Shown here in pieces: positions 24,303 to 32,621 of a stretch of 32,868 nucleotides of DNA. This stretch comes from a bacterium. Its GTDB lineage: Bacteria; Zhuqueibacterota; QNDG01; DSAB01. The stretch is taken from positions 1 through 32,868 of the forward strand of contig JAFGDT010000119.1 of NCBI GenBank assembly GCA_016931965.1, read 5' to 3'. The position numbers were made by a program, and so were the translations under genes. The notes beneath the pieces were generated by a model. It did no database searches and was not told where the DNA came from. It saw nothing but the letters and a program-made list of their open reading frames with translations. Positions within the stretch are counted from its first letter, which is position 1. Each line of letters opens with the position of its first letter.

Positions 24303-24380
24303 TTATTGAATTGAAACCTGTTTACGCTCTTCAAATTCTTCTTTATTTATTTCTCCTTTCGATATGATGATAAAAACCCA
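24303..24380 (-). pseudogene. SHOCT-domain remnant in frame after the copper ATPase stop
   Basis: Directly after the copA TAA the same frame continues for 25 codons: WVFIIISKGEINKEEFEERK and five more residues to TAA (24303-24305). GEINKEEFEERK is a SHOCT core, like GEIDKKEFDSKK in the next gene. It has no start codon of its own, so it is a relic of a second SHOCT gene or of a fusion to copA. Confidence 0.7.
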
Positions 24381-27008
24381 TTACATCTTAAACCGTTTTA
24401 ACCGCAATGAATTGGAAACCACGGATACCGAACTGAACGACATGGCTGCCGCGGCAAAGACCGGTTTTAAAAGAATTCCAAAGAAAGGAAAAAGCAGACC
24501 GGCTGCAATGGGAATGCTGATCACATTATAAAAAAATGCCCAGAAGAGATTCTGCTTGATGGTCCGCAATGTTCGTTTGGAGAGCAAAATTGCCCGGATG
24601 ATTCCTTCGAGATCGTCCCGCATCAGTGTGATGTCCGCTGTTTCCATGGCCACATCGGTACCCGTTCCGATGGCAATACCCACATCGGCTTGAGCCAGTG
24701 CCGGCGCATCGTTGATGCCATCTCCCACCATGGCAACTGATTTTCCCTCACCCTGTAATCTTTTAATCTCTTTTGCCTTGTCCTCAGGAAGCACCTCCGC
24801 AATCACACGGTCGACACCCGCTTCTCTTCCGATTGCTTCACCTGAAAGCCTATTGTCCCCTGTCAGCAAGATTACTTCTAAACCCATCTTTTGAAGCGTG
24901 TTGATTACTTCTTTCGCATTCGCCTTTAGCGTATCGGCCAAAGCCAGGAGTCCAGCCGGTTTTTTGGCTGCGGCAAGAACCATCACGGTCTTTCCGCTTT
25001 GTGTCATCTCTTTCAGATGTTGTTTGACGGATTCCAACTCGATGCCCTGATTCTTCATCAGTTTTTCATTCCCCAGCACAATCGGTATGCCTTCGACCGT
25101 CGCCGTGATGCCCTGGCCTGGCAGAGCTTTAAACTGTTCCGGAACGGTCAGCTCGATTCCTCGTTTAACGGCTGTTGTGACGATGGCTTCCCCCAACGGA
25201 TGCTCTGATCCCTTTTCCGCTGAGGCGGCAAACCGGAGAATAGATGCTTCCTCCCAATCGGATAATGGGATGATGTCTGTCACAACGGGCTGTCCGTGGG
25301 TCAGTGTTCCTGTTTTATCAAAAACCACGCTCTGGATGCGATGGATCATTTCCAGAGTCTCGCCTCCCTTGATGAGCACACCGTATTCCGCACCCAGGCC
25401 CGTGCCGGCCATGATCGCAGTCGGTGTGGCCAGTCCCAGGGCACAGGGGCAGGCGATGATCAGGACGGCAATGAAGTTGAGAAGCGCCCTCGTGAAAACC
25501 GGTGGAGGACCGAACAGCGCCCAGATGATAAATGTGATACAGGCGATACTGATAACTATCGGAACAAATATGGATGCCACCTTGTCGGCCAGTCTCTGTA
25601 TCGGCGCTTTCGATCCCTGCGCCTCTTGCACCATCCGAATGATTTGACTCAATACCGTTTCTTTTCCCACTCTTTTGGCCTCAAAACGGAAACTACCCGT
25701 TTTATTGAGTGTGGCACCTACGACTTCATCTCCGGCTTTTTTGAATACCGGTATCGATTCGCCCGTGATCATTGATTCGTCCACGCTGGACTGCCCTTCG
25801 GTAACAATGCCGTCGACAGGTATTTTTTCTCCTGGACGCACCACAACGATATCCCCTACGTTTACATCAACGATAGGGATGTCGATCTCCTTGTTGTTTC
25901 GGACAACACGGGCTGTTTTGGGTTTCAGTCCCATCAGCCGTCGAATGGCTTCCGAAGTCTGTCCTTTGGCTCTGGCCTCCAGAAGTCGACCCAGAAGAAT
26001 CAATGTGATGATAATGGCTGCCGTATCAAAGTATACATGGGCATCGGATCCCCCTTGGGTAATGAATTCAGGAAAGAATGTCGCCAGAGAGGAATAAAGA
26101 TAGGCTGATCCTGTACCCACAGCGACGAGGGTGTTCATGTCCGCTGTTCGGTGTTTTAAAGAGATCCAGAATCCTCTGTAAAACTGTGATCCGATCCAGA
26201 CGATCACCGGTGTTGTCAGGATAAAGAGGATCACTTTCATTATAGGGCTGGGTATATCCTGTAATATCGGAACCATCCTCTGCATTGAGCCCAACAGGAT
26301 CAGTGCGGAAAGAACAGCGCCGAGGAAAAACTTCCGTTTCAGTGTGTTGTAGTTTTTTTCACGATTTTGTTTTTCGACATCTTCTCGATTTTTTTCTTGA
26401 ATATCCAATACATGGTAATCTCCCGCCGAACCGACGGCTTTCTCGAAGTCGGCCAATTGGACCACTTCAGAGATGTAGTTTACCCTTGCCTCTTCCGTTC
26501 CAATATTAACACTGGCATCCACGACACCCGGCAAAGCTTCCAATGCTTTCTCGACCTTGTTGACACAGGATGCGCAGCTCATTCCTTTAATGGGCAGGAT
26601 CATCTGCTCCGTTTTGACGTGATATCCGAGCCCATTAATGGTATCAATTATATCCCGGTTCGATACTTGATCCGGATTCAACCCGATTGTTGCTCTTTCT
26701 GTGGCCAGATTGACACTGACCTTTTTGACGCCAGTGAGTTTAGACAAACCTTTTTCGACTTTTGCAACACAGGAAGCGCATGACATGCCATCGACATGAA
26801 GATCGATCCGCTCCAAACCTCTTTCTGAAAATGTCGGCATATCCGTTTGGATAGACATCTCTTCCGTTTTCAGATATTTATCCGGATCAGAATCAAACTG
26901 ATTCTTACATCCTTGACTGCAAAAATAGTATGTATTTCCTTTATGCATGCTGCTGCCGACGGATTCTTCTTCTTTGATGTTCATTCCACATACTGGATCG
27001 CGTGCCAT
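24381..27008 (-). CDS. copA: Copper-exporting P1B-type ATPase with YHS and two HMA domains
   Basis: The 875-residue protein starts with a YHS domain ([23 protein letters not shown]; residues 3-46). Two heavy-metal-associated domains follow, with CASC at 77-80 and 145-148, then the P1B core: TGES (415-418), CPC in the membrane (520-522), phosphorylated D564 (DKTGTLT), HP (603-604, SEHPLGEA) and [16 protein letters not shown] near the end. YN and M-x-x-S-S signatures in the last two helices ([19 protein letters not shown]) point to Cu(I). The YHS head may receive metal or a reduced thiol. It exports copper from the cytoplasm. It is placed within a sulfur-assimilation operon, 37 bases after the AIR-synthase-like gene. 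Confidence 0.95.
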   Translation of the reverse strand: MARDPVCGMNIKEEESVGSSMHKGNTYYFCSQGCKNQFDSDPDKYLKTEEMSIQTDMPTFSERGLERIDLHVDGMSCASCVAKVEKGLSKLTGVKKVSVNLATERATIGLNPDQVSNRDIIDTINGLGYHVKTEQMILPIKGMSCASCVNKVEKALEALPGVVDASVNIGTEEARVNYISEVVQLADFEKAVGSAGDYHVLDIQEKNREDVEKQNREKNYNTLKRKFFLGAVLSALILLGSMQRMVPILQDIPSPIMKVILFILTTPVIVWIGSQFYRGFWISLKHRTADMNTLVAVGTGSAYLYSSLATFFPEFITQGGSDAHVYFDTAAIIITLILLGRLLEARAKGQTSEAIRRLMGLKPKTARVVRNNKEIDIPIVDVNVGDIVVVRPGEKIPVDGIVTEGQSSVDESMITGESIPVFKKAGDEVVGATLNKTGSFRFEAKRVGKETVLSQIIRMVQEAQGSKAPIQRLADKVASIFVPIVISIACITFIIWALFGPPPVFTRALLNFIAVLIIACPCALGLATPTAIMAGTGLGAEYGVLIKGGETLEMIHRIQSVVFDKTGTLTHGQPVVTDIIPLSDWEEASILRFAASAEKGSEHPLGEAIVTTAVKRGIELTVPEQFKALPGQGITATVEGIPIVLGNEKLMKNQGIELESVKQHLKEMTQSGKTVMVLAAAKKPAGLLALADTLKANAKEVINTLQKMGLEVILLTGDNRLSGEAIGREAGVDRVIAEVLPEDKAKEIKRLQGEGKSVAMVGDGINDAPALAQADVGIAIGTGTDVAMETADITLMRDDLEGIIRAILLSKRTLRTIKQNLFWAFFYNVISIPIAAGLLFPFFGILLKPVFAAAAMSFSSVSVVSNSLRLKRFKM

Positions 27009-27045
27009 TTTATTGATACTCCATCAATGAAAACGATTCGAATGA

Positions 27046-28116
27046 TCAGACTCGTTTTTCGTTGTTTGTTATAGCCCGATAAAATGCATTCCAGAAAGGA
27101 TCCACACGGGGATGCTGGAATGGTCTTTCTTTTCCCTCTTCTATTACGATGATACCTTCTTTGGGATCGGTCAATTCTCCCGCTACGGAAGATTTGATTC
27201 CTTTCGTTTGAAGTGCGTCGACTATCGCTTTGGACCGGCTGGAGTGACATGAGATGATCAACGTACCTTCACTAATCGCCGCATAGGGATCGTCAATGCC
27301 AAACAGGTCGCAAATCTCAGGAACTCCTTCTTCGATCGCAATTTTGTCCTTGTTGAGACGGATTCCCATGCCCGAAGCCTGAGCCAGTTCATAAACACCT
27401 CCCCAGATACCGCATTCGGTCGCATCGTGCATCGCTGTCACCCCGTTTTCGCGGACACCGACACCGACTGCAGTCATGGCATCTTCAACCACAGACATTT
27501 GATAGAACAGTCTCTGGGTTTGATCCGAGAAAGATTGACCAAAAGCCGATGCTATTTTTTCGGGGAACATGGCCGCAAATATGCCTGAGGCCTCGATAGC
27601 CGGGCCTTTTGTGATAATAATGTGATCCCCCTGATTGGCCAGACGGGGTGTGACATATTGATCTTTTGATCCAACAGCCAGAACCGTGGCGCCACCGACC
27701 ATCGGATAGTAACAGTTTTCATATCGTGCCGTATGACCACAGACAACGGCTATCCCCAGTTTTTCACATTCTTGATGCATCACTTTCCACATGGTTTCCA
27801 GCTGATCTTCATCGATCTCCATGGGCAAATTCAGGTCAATCGAAAGGTATGTTGGAGGCAGACCGCTGGTGACCACATCTGAAGCCAGGATATGAATGGC
27901 AAACCAGGCCGCTCTTTCGAATCCGTATTCAGGCACGATGAAGACCGGATCTACTGTCATGGCCACTGCCTGATTTCCAATTTCAACAATACCCACATCC
28001 ACACCATTTTGGGGTGGAACCAGCACTGTTGATCGTTTTGCCCCCAAACGGGGATAGATGAGTTCTTCAAAAACCTCTGGAGAGATTTTTCCGATATCGG
28101 GCAGTTTTGATTTCAT
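27046..28116 (-). CDS. AIR-synthase-related (HypE/PurM-like) protein
   Basis: The 356-residue protein has the PurM-like N- and C-terminal domains of COG0309/COG1973 proteins: PQNGVDVGIVEIGNQ, MTVDPVFIVP (73-82), HILASDVVTSGLPPTYLSIDLNLP (94-117), VVCGHTARYENC, IITKGPAIEASGIFA and MHDATECGIWGGVYEL. The AMTVDP and ASDV motifs match ATP-binding positions of the superfamily, which includes HypE and selenophosphate synthase. It lacks the C-terminal HypE cysteine used for cyanide synthesis, and no hydrogenase genes are near. Archaeal and delta-proteobacterial relatives are uncharacterised. Its place between a DUF39 gene and copA suggests a role in sulfur metabolism, perhaps ATP-dependent activation. 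GAAAGG precedes the start. Confidence 0.85.
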   Translation of the reverse strand: MKSKLPDIGKISPEVFEELIYPRLGAKRSTVLVPPQNGVDVGIVEIGNQAVAMTVDPVFIVPEYGFERAAWFAIHILASDVVTSGLPPTYLSIDLNLPMEIDEDQLETMWKVMHQECEKLGIAVVCGHTARYENCYYPMVGGATVLAVGSKDQYVTPRLANQGDHIIITKGPAIEASGIFAAMFPEKIASAFGQSFSDQTQRLFYQMSVVEDAMTAVGVGVRENGVTAMHDATECGIWGGVYELAQASGMGIRLNKDKIAIEEGVPEICDLFGIDDPYAAISEGTLIISCHSSRSKAIVDALQTKGIKSSVAGELTDPKEGIIVIEEGKERPFQHPRVDPFWNAFYRAITNNEKRV

Positions 28117-28217
28117 ACTGTTCCTTTCTGCTTTGTTTTTAAATCATCAACTGTTAGAAAACAGGAGCCGAGATCTTGGACGACGTACAATCTCAGCCCC
28201 TGATTTTTAGAATAGGG

Positions 28218-29423
28218 TCATGTTAACGTTTTTTCTTTGAGCGACTTGCATGTCAGCCCTGATTCCGGTCCGGGGAGCGGTACAGCGGATTCGGTCAAAA
28301 AGGACCGTTTTTCCTGAATCCATTTCTTGAGATCCTCGGCAATTTCGACTGCTTTTGGATAACTCGAAAGTGAAGCAGTAGGAACTTCTTTGCCTTGCAG
28401 TGTTATTTTTCCACTTTTCAATTGAGCATAGGTCACTTCCGCCAAACTCGCCGGGATTCCCTGCGGATAAGATTCGCTGTAATCAACTACCTGCGCAAAG
28501 ATGTCCTCGTCTTTAACCGCCGTGAATTGCGCGATTTCCTCATTGAGTATGGGTATTGGAATGCCGATTCCCACAGTCAGCGTGACGCCGTATCCCAGCA
28601 TGGATGTTCCTACAAGCCATTCGGGTTTCATCTGTTTCAGGTCACCGATGACCGCAAGTGTCCCTGCCGGAACGCAGGGAACCTGGTTTCCCTTCCGTTT
28701 TGCTGATGGATTGTGCTGGGTTCCCTGCCAGACGATGTATCCGATCCCACCCCCCAGGAAGATTTTTGTTCCAATACCAATCGTTTTGTATAGCGGATCA
28801 TTCAACAGAGGAGACAGCTGTCCCGCACTGCAATAGTTGGCATTTCCCAGATTCGGCTTCAAGACACCCATATAGGTATAGATGTTTTCATCCGAGAGGT
28901 TAACAGCGACATTGTAATTCTGGTACGCATTCCTCGGATTAAAAAGCACTGCCTCATTGACATCCTGAATGTTTATCCATGTTTCCAATTTTCGTCTCGG
29001 ATAACAGTCCGTACCGTATGATGTTCCAACCAGTTTAATGTCCTTGCCGCTCACGAACTTTTCAATCACATGGCCGCCTCCATAAGGAAATTTGCCCGGA
29101 TAAACTTTGTTTCTGGGATCGTCGTCGGGCAGGCTGGTGCAGCCGAGGTAGATATCCACAGCGGCTAAACCGGTATGTACGGGCACGTCATTTAAGGTCG
29201 TTTTCCCTCCGCCTAATTTCATCGTCGGTTTTGTATGGCCTACATTGACGTATATACCGCTCGAACACATCGGTCCAAAAGTCCCTGTTGTCACCACATC
29301 TACTTCACGGGCAGCCTGTTTCGAACCCTTTGACGCGACCACGTCAATCATCTCTTCGGCAGTCAGAACAACCGCTTCCCCCTTTTTTATTTTTGTATTG
29401 ATTTCGTGTATTGTTTTAGACAT
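28218..29423 (-). CDS. DUF39/COG1900 homocysteine biosynthesis protein, copy 2
   Basis: This 401-residue paralogue of the protein at 19152-20354 shares almost every block (VDVVTTGTFGPMCSSG, TSLPDDDPRN, YGTDCYPRRKLETW, FNPRNAYQNYNVAVN, ANYCSAGQLSPL). It differs in cysteines: the pair at 74 and 83 of copy 1 is replaced (KTTLNDVPVHTG here), while Cys94 (LGCTSLPD) is new. C53, C140 and C198 are shared. GGAGG lies seven bases before the ATG. It follows cysK by 166 bases and precedes the AIR-synthase-like gene by 101. The two copies probably either form a mixed complex or use different sulfur donors. Confidence 0.9.
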   Translation of the reverse strand: MSKTIHEINTKIKKGEAVVLTAEEMIDVVASKGSKQAAREVDVVTTGTFGPMCSSGIYVNVGHTKPTMKLGGGKTTLNDVPVHTGLAAVDIYLGCTSLPDDDPRNKVYPGKFPYGGGHVIEKFVSGKDIKLVGTSYGTDCYPRRKLETWINIQDVNEAVLFNPRNAYQNYNVAVNLSDENIYTYMGVLKPNLGNANYCSAGQLSPLLNDPLYKTIGIGTKIFLGGGIGYIVWQGTQHNPSAKRKGNQVPCVPAGTLAVIGDLKQMKPEWLVGTSMLGYGVTLTVGIGIPIPILNEEIAQFTAVKDEDIFAQVVDYSESYPQGIPASLAEVTYAQLKSGKITLQGKEVPTASLSSYPKAVEIAEDLKKWIQEKRSFLTESAVPLPGPESGLTCKSLKEKTLT

Positions 29424-29544
29424 TGATGATCCTCCAAATTTTTTTATTCGGAATGATGAACAATGTGATTAAGAATTGATATGATTTCATCAATAAAAAA
29501 CGCATTTTAATACCCCTCGTGGGGCTCAGCATGATCCATAACAT
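29416..29544 (-). other. Possible leader peptide gene before DUF39 copy 2
   Basis: Between cysK and the DUF39 gene a very strong Shine-Dalgarno AAAGGAGGTG (complement of 29552-29561) sits nine bases before an ATG at 29544. That ATG opens a 42-codon frame ending inside the DUF39 start (stop at 29416-29418). Another ATG at 29551, very close to the site, opens 14 codons (MDNVMDHAEPHEGY). A small CCCC-ACGA-GGGG hairpin follows. One of these may be a translated leader. Its DNVMD resembles the start of CysK ([12 protein letters not shown]), so a relic is also possible. Confidence 0.35.
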
Positions 29545-29589
29545 TGTCCATCACCTCCTTTAAAAAAGTTGTGAGCTACTCAATGTCTC

Positions 29590-30513
29590 TTATGTTTGAA
29601 AAAGTTCAGTTGAAAGATAGCGATCACCCAAATCGGGCAGAATGACGACAATCAGTTTTTCCTGATTTTCTTCTCGTTTGGCTACCTGACATGCAGCGTA
29701 GACCGCAGCACCGGAGGAGATCCCGGCCAATATGCCTTCTTCCCTGGCGAGCCGTCTGGCGCAATGCATCGCCTCCTGATTGGTCACCGGAATGACTTCG
29801 TCGATAATCGATCTGTTCAGCACATCGGGTATAAAACCGGCACCGATCCCCTGAATTTTGTGCGGCCCAGACCGACCGCCTGAAAGGACAGGTGAAGCTG
29901 CCGGCTCAACCGCAATGGTTCTCAAAGCCGGTTTTTTCTTTTTCAGAACCTCCGACACACCTGTAATGGTTCCCCCAGTCCCTACTCCCGCAACGAAAAT
30001 ATCAATTCGACCCTCAGTATCTCTCCAGATCTCCAACGCAGTCGTTTGACGATGGATTTCAGGATTGGCCGGATTCTCGAATTGTTGGGGCATCCAGGCG
30101 TCTGGATTGTTTTTTACAATTTCTTCCGCTTTTTTCACAGCCCCTGTCATCCCTTCACTTCCGGGTGTTAACACAATCTCAGCTCCAAACGCTTTGAGTA
30201 AAGAGCGTCTCTCCATGCTCATGGTGTCCGGCATGGTGAGAATCAGTTGATATCCTTTCACCGCACAAACAAAAGCCAGTCCGATTCCTGTATTCCCGCT
30301 GGTCGGTTCAACCACCACCGTATTTGTTTTCAGAAACCCATTTTTTTCGGCCGTTTCGATCATGCTGACACCGATTCGGTCTTTAACGCTTCCGCAGGGA
30401 TTAAAAAATTCAAGTTTGCCGACAATCTCTGCATTTCCGTTACTTCCGATTTTTTTTAATCTGACCAGGGGTGTATTCCCAATCAGGTCCATGACATTGT
30501 CTGCAATGCGCAT
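29590..30513 (-). CDS. cysK: O-acetylserine sulfhydrylase (cysteine synthase)
   Basis: The 307-residue fold-type II PLP enzyme has IGNTPLVRL (11-19), PLP Lys44 in [11 protein letters not shown], the substrate loop [12 protein letters not shown] (near 68-79), the phosphate loop GTGGTITG (near 176-183) and GISSGAA near the end. It makes cysteine from O-acetylserine and sulfide; the length and motifs fit CysK rather than cystathionine beta-synthase. It starts 18 bases after the Rrf2 regulator gene, the arrangement of CymR/IscR-type loci, and so is probably the first enzyme gene under that regulator. Confidence 0.95.
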   Translation of the reverse strand: MRIADNVMDLIGNTPLVRLKKIGSNGNAEIVGKLEFFNPCGSVKDRIGVSMIETAEKNGFLKTNTVVVEPTSGNTGIGLAFVCAVKGYQLILTMPDTMSMERRSLLKAFGAEIVLTPGSEGMTGAVKKAEEIVKNNPDAWMPQQFENPANPEIHRQTTALEIWRDTEGRIDIFVAGVGTGGTITGVSEVLKKKKPALRTIAVEPAASPVLSGGRSGPHKIQGIGAGFIPDVLNRSIIDEVIPVTNQEAMHCARRLAREEGILAGISSGAAVYAACQVAKREENQEKLIVVILPDLGDRYLSTELFQT

Positions 30514-30531
30514 CCCGCTTTCTCCATTGTT

Positions 30532-30978
30532 TTAAATATGGTACATTTTGGATTCCGGTCTGTTCAGTTTGTTTTTCTGCATTTCGATCATCTGTTCAAG
30601 GGTTATCGCATCGAGCACATCGAGTACGGCCTTTTTGACTTTCACCCAAATATCTCTTGTAATACAAATATCAGTCCGATTGCATAATTGTTCATCATCC
30701 ACACAGTCCACCAGGCTCAGGGATCCTTCAACAGCCTGAATGATGTGGGACAGAAGAATTTCACCGGGATCCTTTGCCAGACTGAATCCACCATGCTGTC
30801 CCCTTGTGCTTCTCACGAGACCCGCTGTGACCAAGCCCGCCATCATTCGTTCGAGATATCTTTCAGAGATCGCCTGCTTTTGGGCAATTTCGCGGAGCTG
30901 CAGAGGGCCATTCCTGTAATGGAGCGCCAGTTCCAACATGGCGCGGGCTGCATATCTTCCTTTTGTCGTCAGCTTCAT
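30532..30978 (-). CDS. Rrf2-family regulator (IscR/CymR-like)
   Basis: I place the start at the ATG ending at 30978 (MKLTTKGRYAARAMLELALH), the canonical Rrf2 N-terminus; a longer frame of 52 extra residues is untranslated promoter. The 148-residue protein has a winged helix (1-75) with the recognition region AISERYLERMMAGL, then C92, C99 and C105 (VDCVDDEQLC, TDIC), close to the three Fe-S ligands of IscR. It may therefore sense Fe-S status, or cysteine through contact with CysK as CymR does. It heads a 13-gene operon. An inverted repeat between its promoter and start codon suggests autorepression. Confidence 0.92.
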   Translation of the reverse strand: MKLTTKGRYAARAMLELALHYRNGPLQLREIAQKQAISERYLERMMAGLVTAGLVRSTRGQHGGFSLAKDPGEILLSHIIQAVEGSLSLVDCVDDEQLCNRTDICITRDIWVKVKKAVLDVLDAITLEQMIEMQKNKLNRPESKMYHI

Positions 30979-30991
30979 TTTATCAAATACT

Positions 30992-31011
30992 ACTAACCCT
31001 ACCAATTTAGT
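30992..31011. promoter_or_regulatory. Candidate Rrf2 operator
   Basis: A perfect inverted repeat ACTAA ... TTAGT (30992-30996 and 31007-31011) spans 20 bases with a 10-base centre CCCTACCAAT. It lies between the -10 box and the rrf2 start codon, covering the expected transcription start, and its size and half-site spacing resemble Rrf2/IscR-type sites. Confidence 0.5.
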
Positions 31012-31014
31012 GAT

Positions 31015-31043
31015 AATATAATAAAATTGTTGTTTCCTGTCAA
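31015..31043 (-). promoter_or_regulatory. Sigma70 promoter of the rrf2-cysK sulfur operon
   Basis: On the reverse strand: TTGACA (complement of 31038-31043), exactly 17 bases, then TATATT (complement of 31015-31020). This is a near-consensus promoter, about 37 bases upstream of the start codon, with the candidate operator directly downstream of the -10. Confidence 0.75.
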
Positions 31044-31127
31044 GTATAAATGTTTTCCCGATGATGGATAAAAATGGGTAATGTCTCAGATTGAATTTTC
31101 TCATGCTTGACCGATTAAGAAAAAGAC

Positions 31128-31156
31128 TTGACAAAAAGTGTCAAATTGTGTATTTT
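31128..31156 (+). promoter_or_regulatory. Forward promoter with palindromic -35 region
   Basis: TTGACA (31128-31133), a 17-base spacer and TATTTT (31151-31156). The -35 is one arm of a perfect palindrome, TTGACA-AAAAG-TGTCAA (31128-31144), which could bind a repressor. It would drive the small cassette beginning at 31250. Confidence 0.5.
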
Positions 31157-31249
31157 GAAACAAATCAATTCTACACATCGTTATACTATCGCTGGCATGA
31201 AATATGTACATAAATAAGATAAAAGCCTTCAAAAAGGAGGGCTAAAATT

Positions 31250-31471
31250 ATGGATAAGATACTTGTTGGAAAAAGAATTACAATAATTATTAGTATCATT
31301 GTAGGAATACTTGGTTGTGTTTATTCTCTTTTTTGGGTCTTGATATCACCAAGACTTCCCGATCCTCAATATGGTTTAGCCCATTTAGTTCCGGGAGCAT
31401 TTTATATTGGCCTTGCGGGAATAGGAATCTTTGTTGCTACTAATAAAAAAGTAAGCAAATGGTTTTTTTAA
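31250..31471 (+). CDS. Small two-helix membrane protein
   Basis: The 73-residue product starts at ATG 31250, nine bases after AAGGAGG (31234-31240). It has two membrane helices (about 10-32 and 47-64) joined by a short loop (SPRLPDPQYGLAHLVPG) and a basic C-terminus (KKVSKW). I do not recognise a family. It is the first gene of an AT-rich forward cassette, ending one base before the next gene begins. Confidence 0.7.
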   Translation: MDKILVGKRITIIISIIVGILGCVYSLFWVLISPRLPDPQYGLAHLVPGAFYIGLAGIGIFVATNKKVSKWFF

Positions 31472-31472
31472 A

Positions 31473-31712
31473 ATGAAAAAACCTAAACGACCACGTGATA
31501 TTAATCAACGTACAAAACAAATTGTAGCTATTGCAACAGACGATGGTGTTAGTGAAGTTGTGGTAGACAATAAAAATCCTCATGCTGTTGCATTGGGAAG
31601 ATTGGGTGGTTTAAAAGGTGGCAAAGCCAGAGCAAAAGCGTTGACTCCAAAGCAACGATCTGAAATTGCAAAGAAAGCAGCAAAAACAAGGTGGAGTAAT
31701 AAAACAGAATAA
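31473..31712 (+). CDS. Small basic protein with GGLKGGKARA motif
   Basis: The 79-residue, very basic protein has a C-terminal half matching a recurring pattern of small proteins (GRLGGLKGGKARAKALTPKQ, then IAKKAAKTRW), probably a short helical nucleic-acid-binding unit. The function is unknown to me. It starts one base after the previous stop (TAAaATG) without a visible ribosome binding site, implying coupling, and ends nine bases before the protease gene. Confidence 0.72.
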   Translation: MKKPKRPRDINQRTKQIVAIATDDGVSEVVVDNKNPHAVALGRLGGLKGGKARAKALTPKQRSEIAKKAAKTRWSNKTE

Positions 31713-31721
31713 GAGAATTAT

Positions 31722-32618
31722 ATGTCACCACAGAAAATGATTTTTTCAAAAGTTGCAGAAGAAAGGCTACAGGGGCATGCAACAAGAAAAAATCTTTATG
31801 AAAAGATCAAAAAACATTTTGATAATAAAGAAATTGTATCTTTCTTTACAAGTTTTTATTATCCCGTAATGTTGGAAGATACCGATGCAAATATTCTTGA
31901 AGGGATCTTACGAAAAACAGATTTAACAAAAGGCTTGTTATTGATTATTAGTTCTCCTGGTGGTGATGGATTAGCTGCGGAACGAATTATTAATCTTTGT
32001 CGTTCCTATAGCGCATCAAACAAATATGAGGTGATAGTGCCGGGGAAAGCTAAATCGGCTGCCACAATGGTTTGTTTAGGAGCGAATACGATACACATGA
32101 GTAAAACATCTGAATTGGGACCAGTAGATCCCATGCTAATAATAACTGAAAATGGTAAGAAAGAACATTTTTCTGTTTTTAACCTGATTAAGGGGTATGA
32201 AAATTTATTTCAAAGAGCTGTTAGGGAAAGAAATAATATTCAGCCATATTTACAACAATTAAATAATTATGATGAAAGACATATTAATGAAATGAGAATG
32301 GAATTAGCTGCTTCAAAAGATATTACAATAAAAGCATTAAAGGGAGGTATGTTAGATAATTTTGATGAAAGACAAATTGAAAGAAAGGTAAAAATATTTC
32401 TAACTCCAGAGAAAGTTAAAACACATGGCCGTCCAATTTATATGAAAGATGCTGCTGGATGCGGCTTAAATATTCATGAAATTGATTTAATGGATCAATC
32501 ATGGAATCTAATATATGAACTTTATTTTCGTCTTAATGAGTATGTTTCAAGAAATATGATTGGAAAATGTATAGAAAGTAGAATAGATACTTTTTCTTCA
32601 AAATATGTTGAGGGTTAA
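31722..32618 (+). CDS. SDH-type (ClpP/crotonase-fold) serine protease
   Basis: The 298-residue protein belongs to the serine-dehydrogenase-proteinase family (PF01972 type): LLLIISSPGGDGLAAERII (72-90) forms the oxyanion strand, S112 in GKAKSAATMVCLGAN is the likely nucleophile, and SELGPVDPML (130-139) is the block downstream of it. Unlike SppA or NfeD it has no membrane segment, so it should be cytosolic. Such proteases are rare and their targets are unknown. It sits in a compact cassette with a basic small protein upstream and a short basic gene downstream. Strong AT bias compared with the sulfur operon suggests transfer. Confidence 0.8.
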   Translation: MSPQKMIFSKVAEERLQGHATRKNLYEKIKKHFDNKEIVSFFTSFYYPVMLEDTDANILEGILRKTDLTKGLLLIISSPGGDGLAAERIINLCRSYSASNKYEVIVPGKAKSAATMVCLGANTIHMSKTSELGPVDPMLIITENGKKEHFSVFNLIKGYENLFQRAVRERNNIQPYLQQLNNYDERHINEMRMELAASKDITIKALKGGMLDNFDERQIERKVKIFLTPEKVKTHGRPIYMKDAAGCGLNIHEIDLMDQSWNLIYELYFRLNEYVSRNMIGKCIESRIDTFSSKYVEG

Positions 32619-32621
32619 ATT

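Noticed and set aside
5754..24383. Recoding of TAA as a sense codon, suggested by three in-frame TAA events (5754, 17517 and 24381)
   Set aside because: TAA ends many intact genes here at the expected family length (for example the cysteine desulfurase and copA), and the three cases would need different amino acids; decay or sequencing error explains them better.
30979..31134. A 52-residue N-terminal extension of the Rrf2 regulator
   Set aside because: The family begins at MKLTTKGRYA; the extension covers the promoter and operator.
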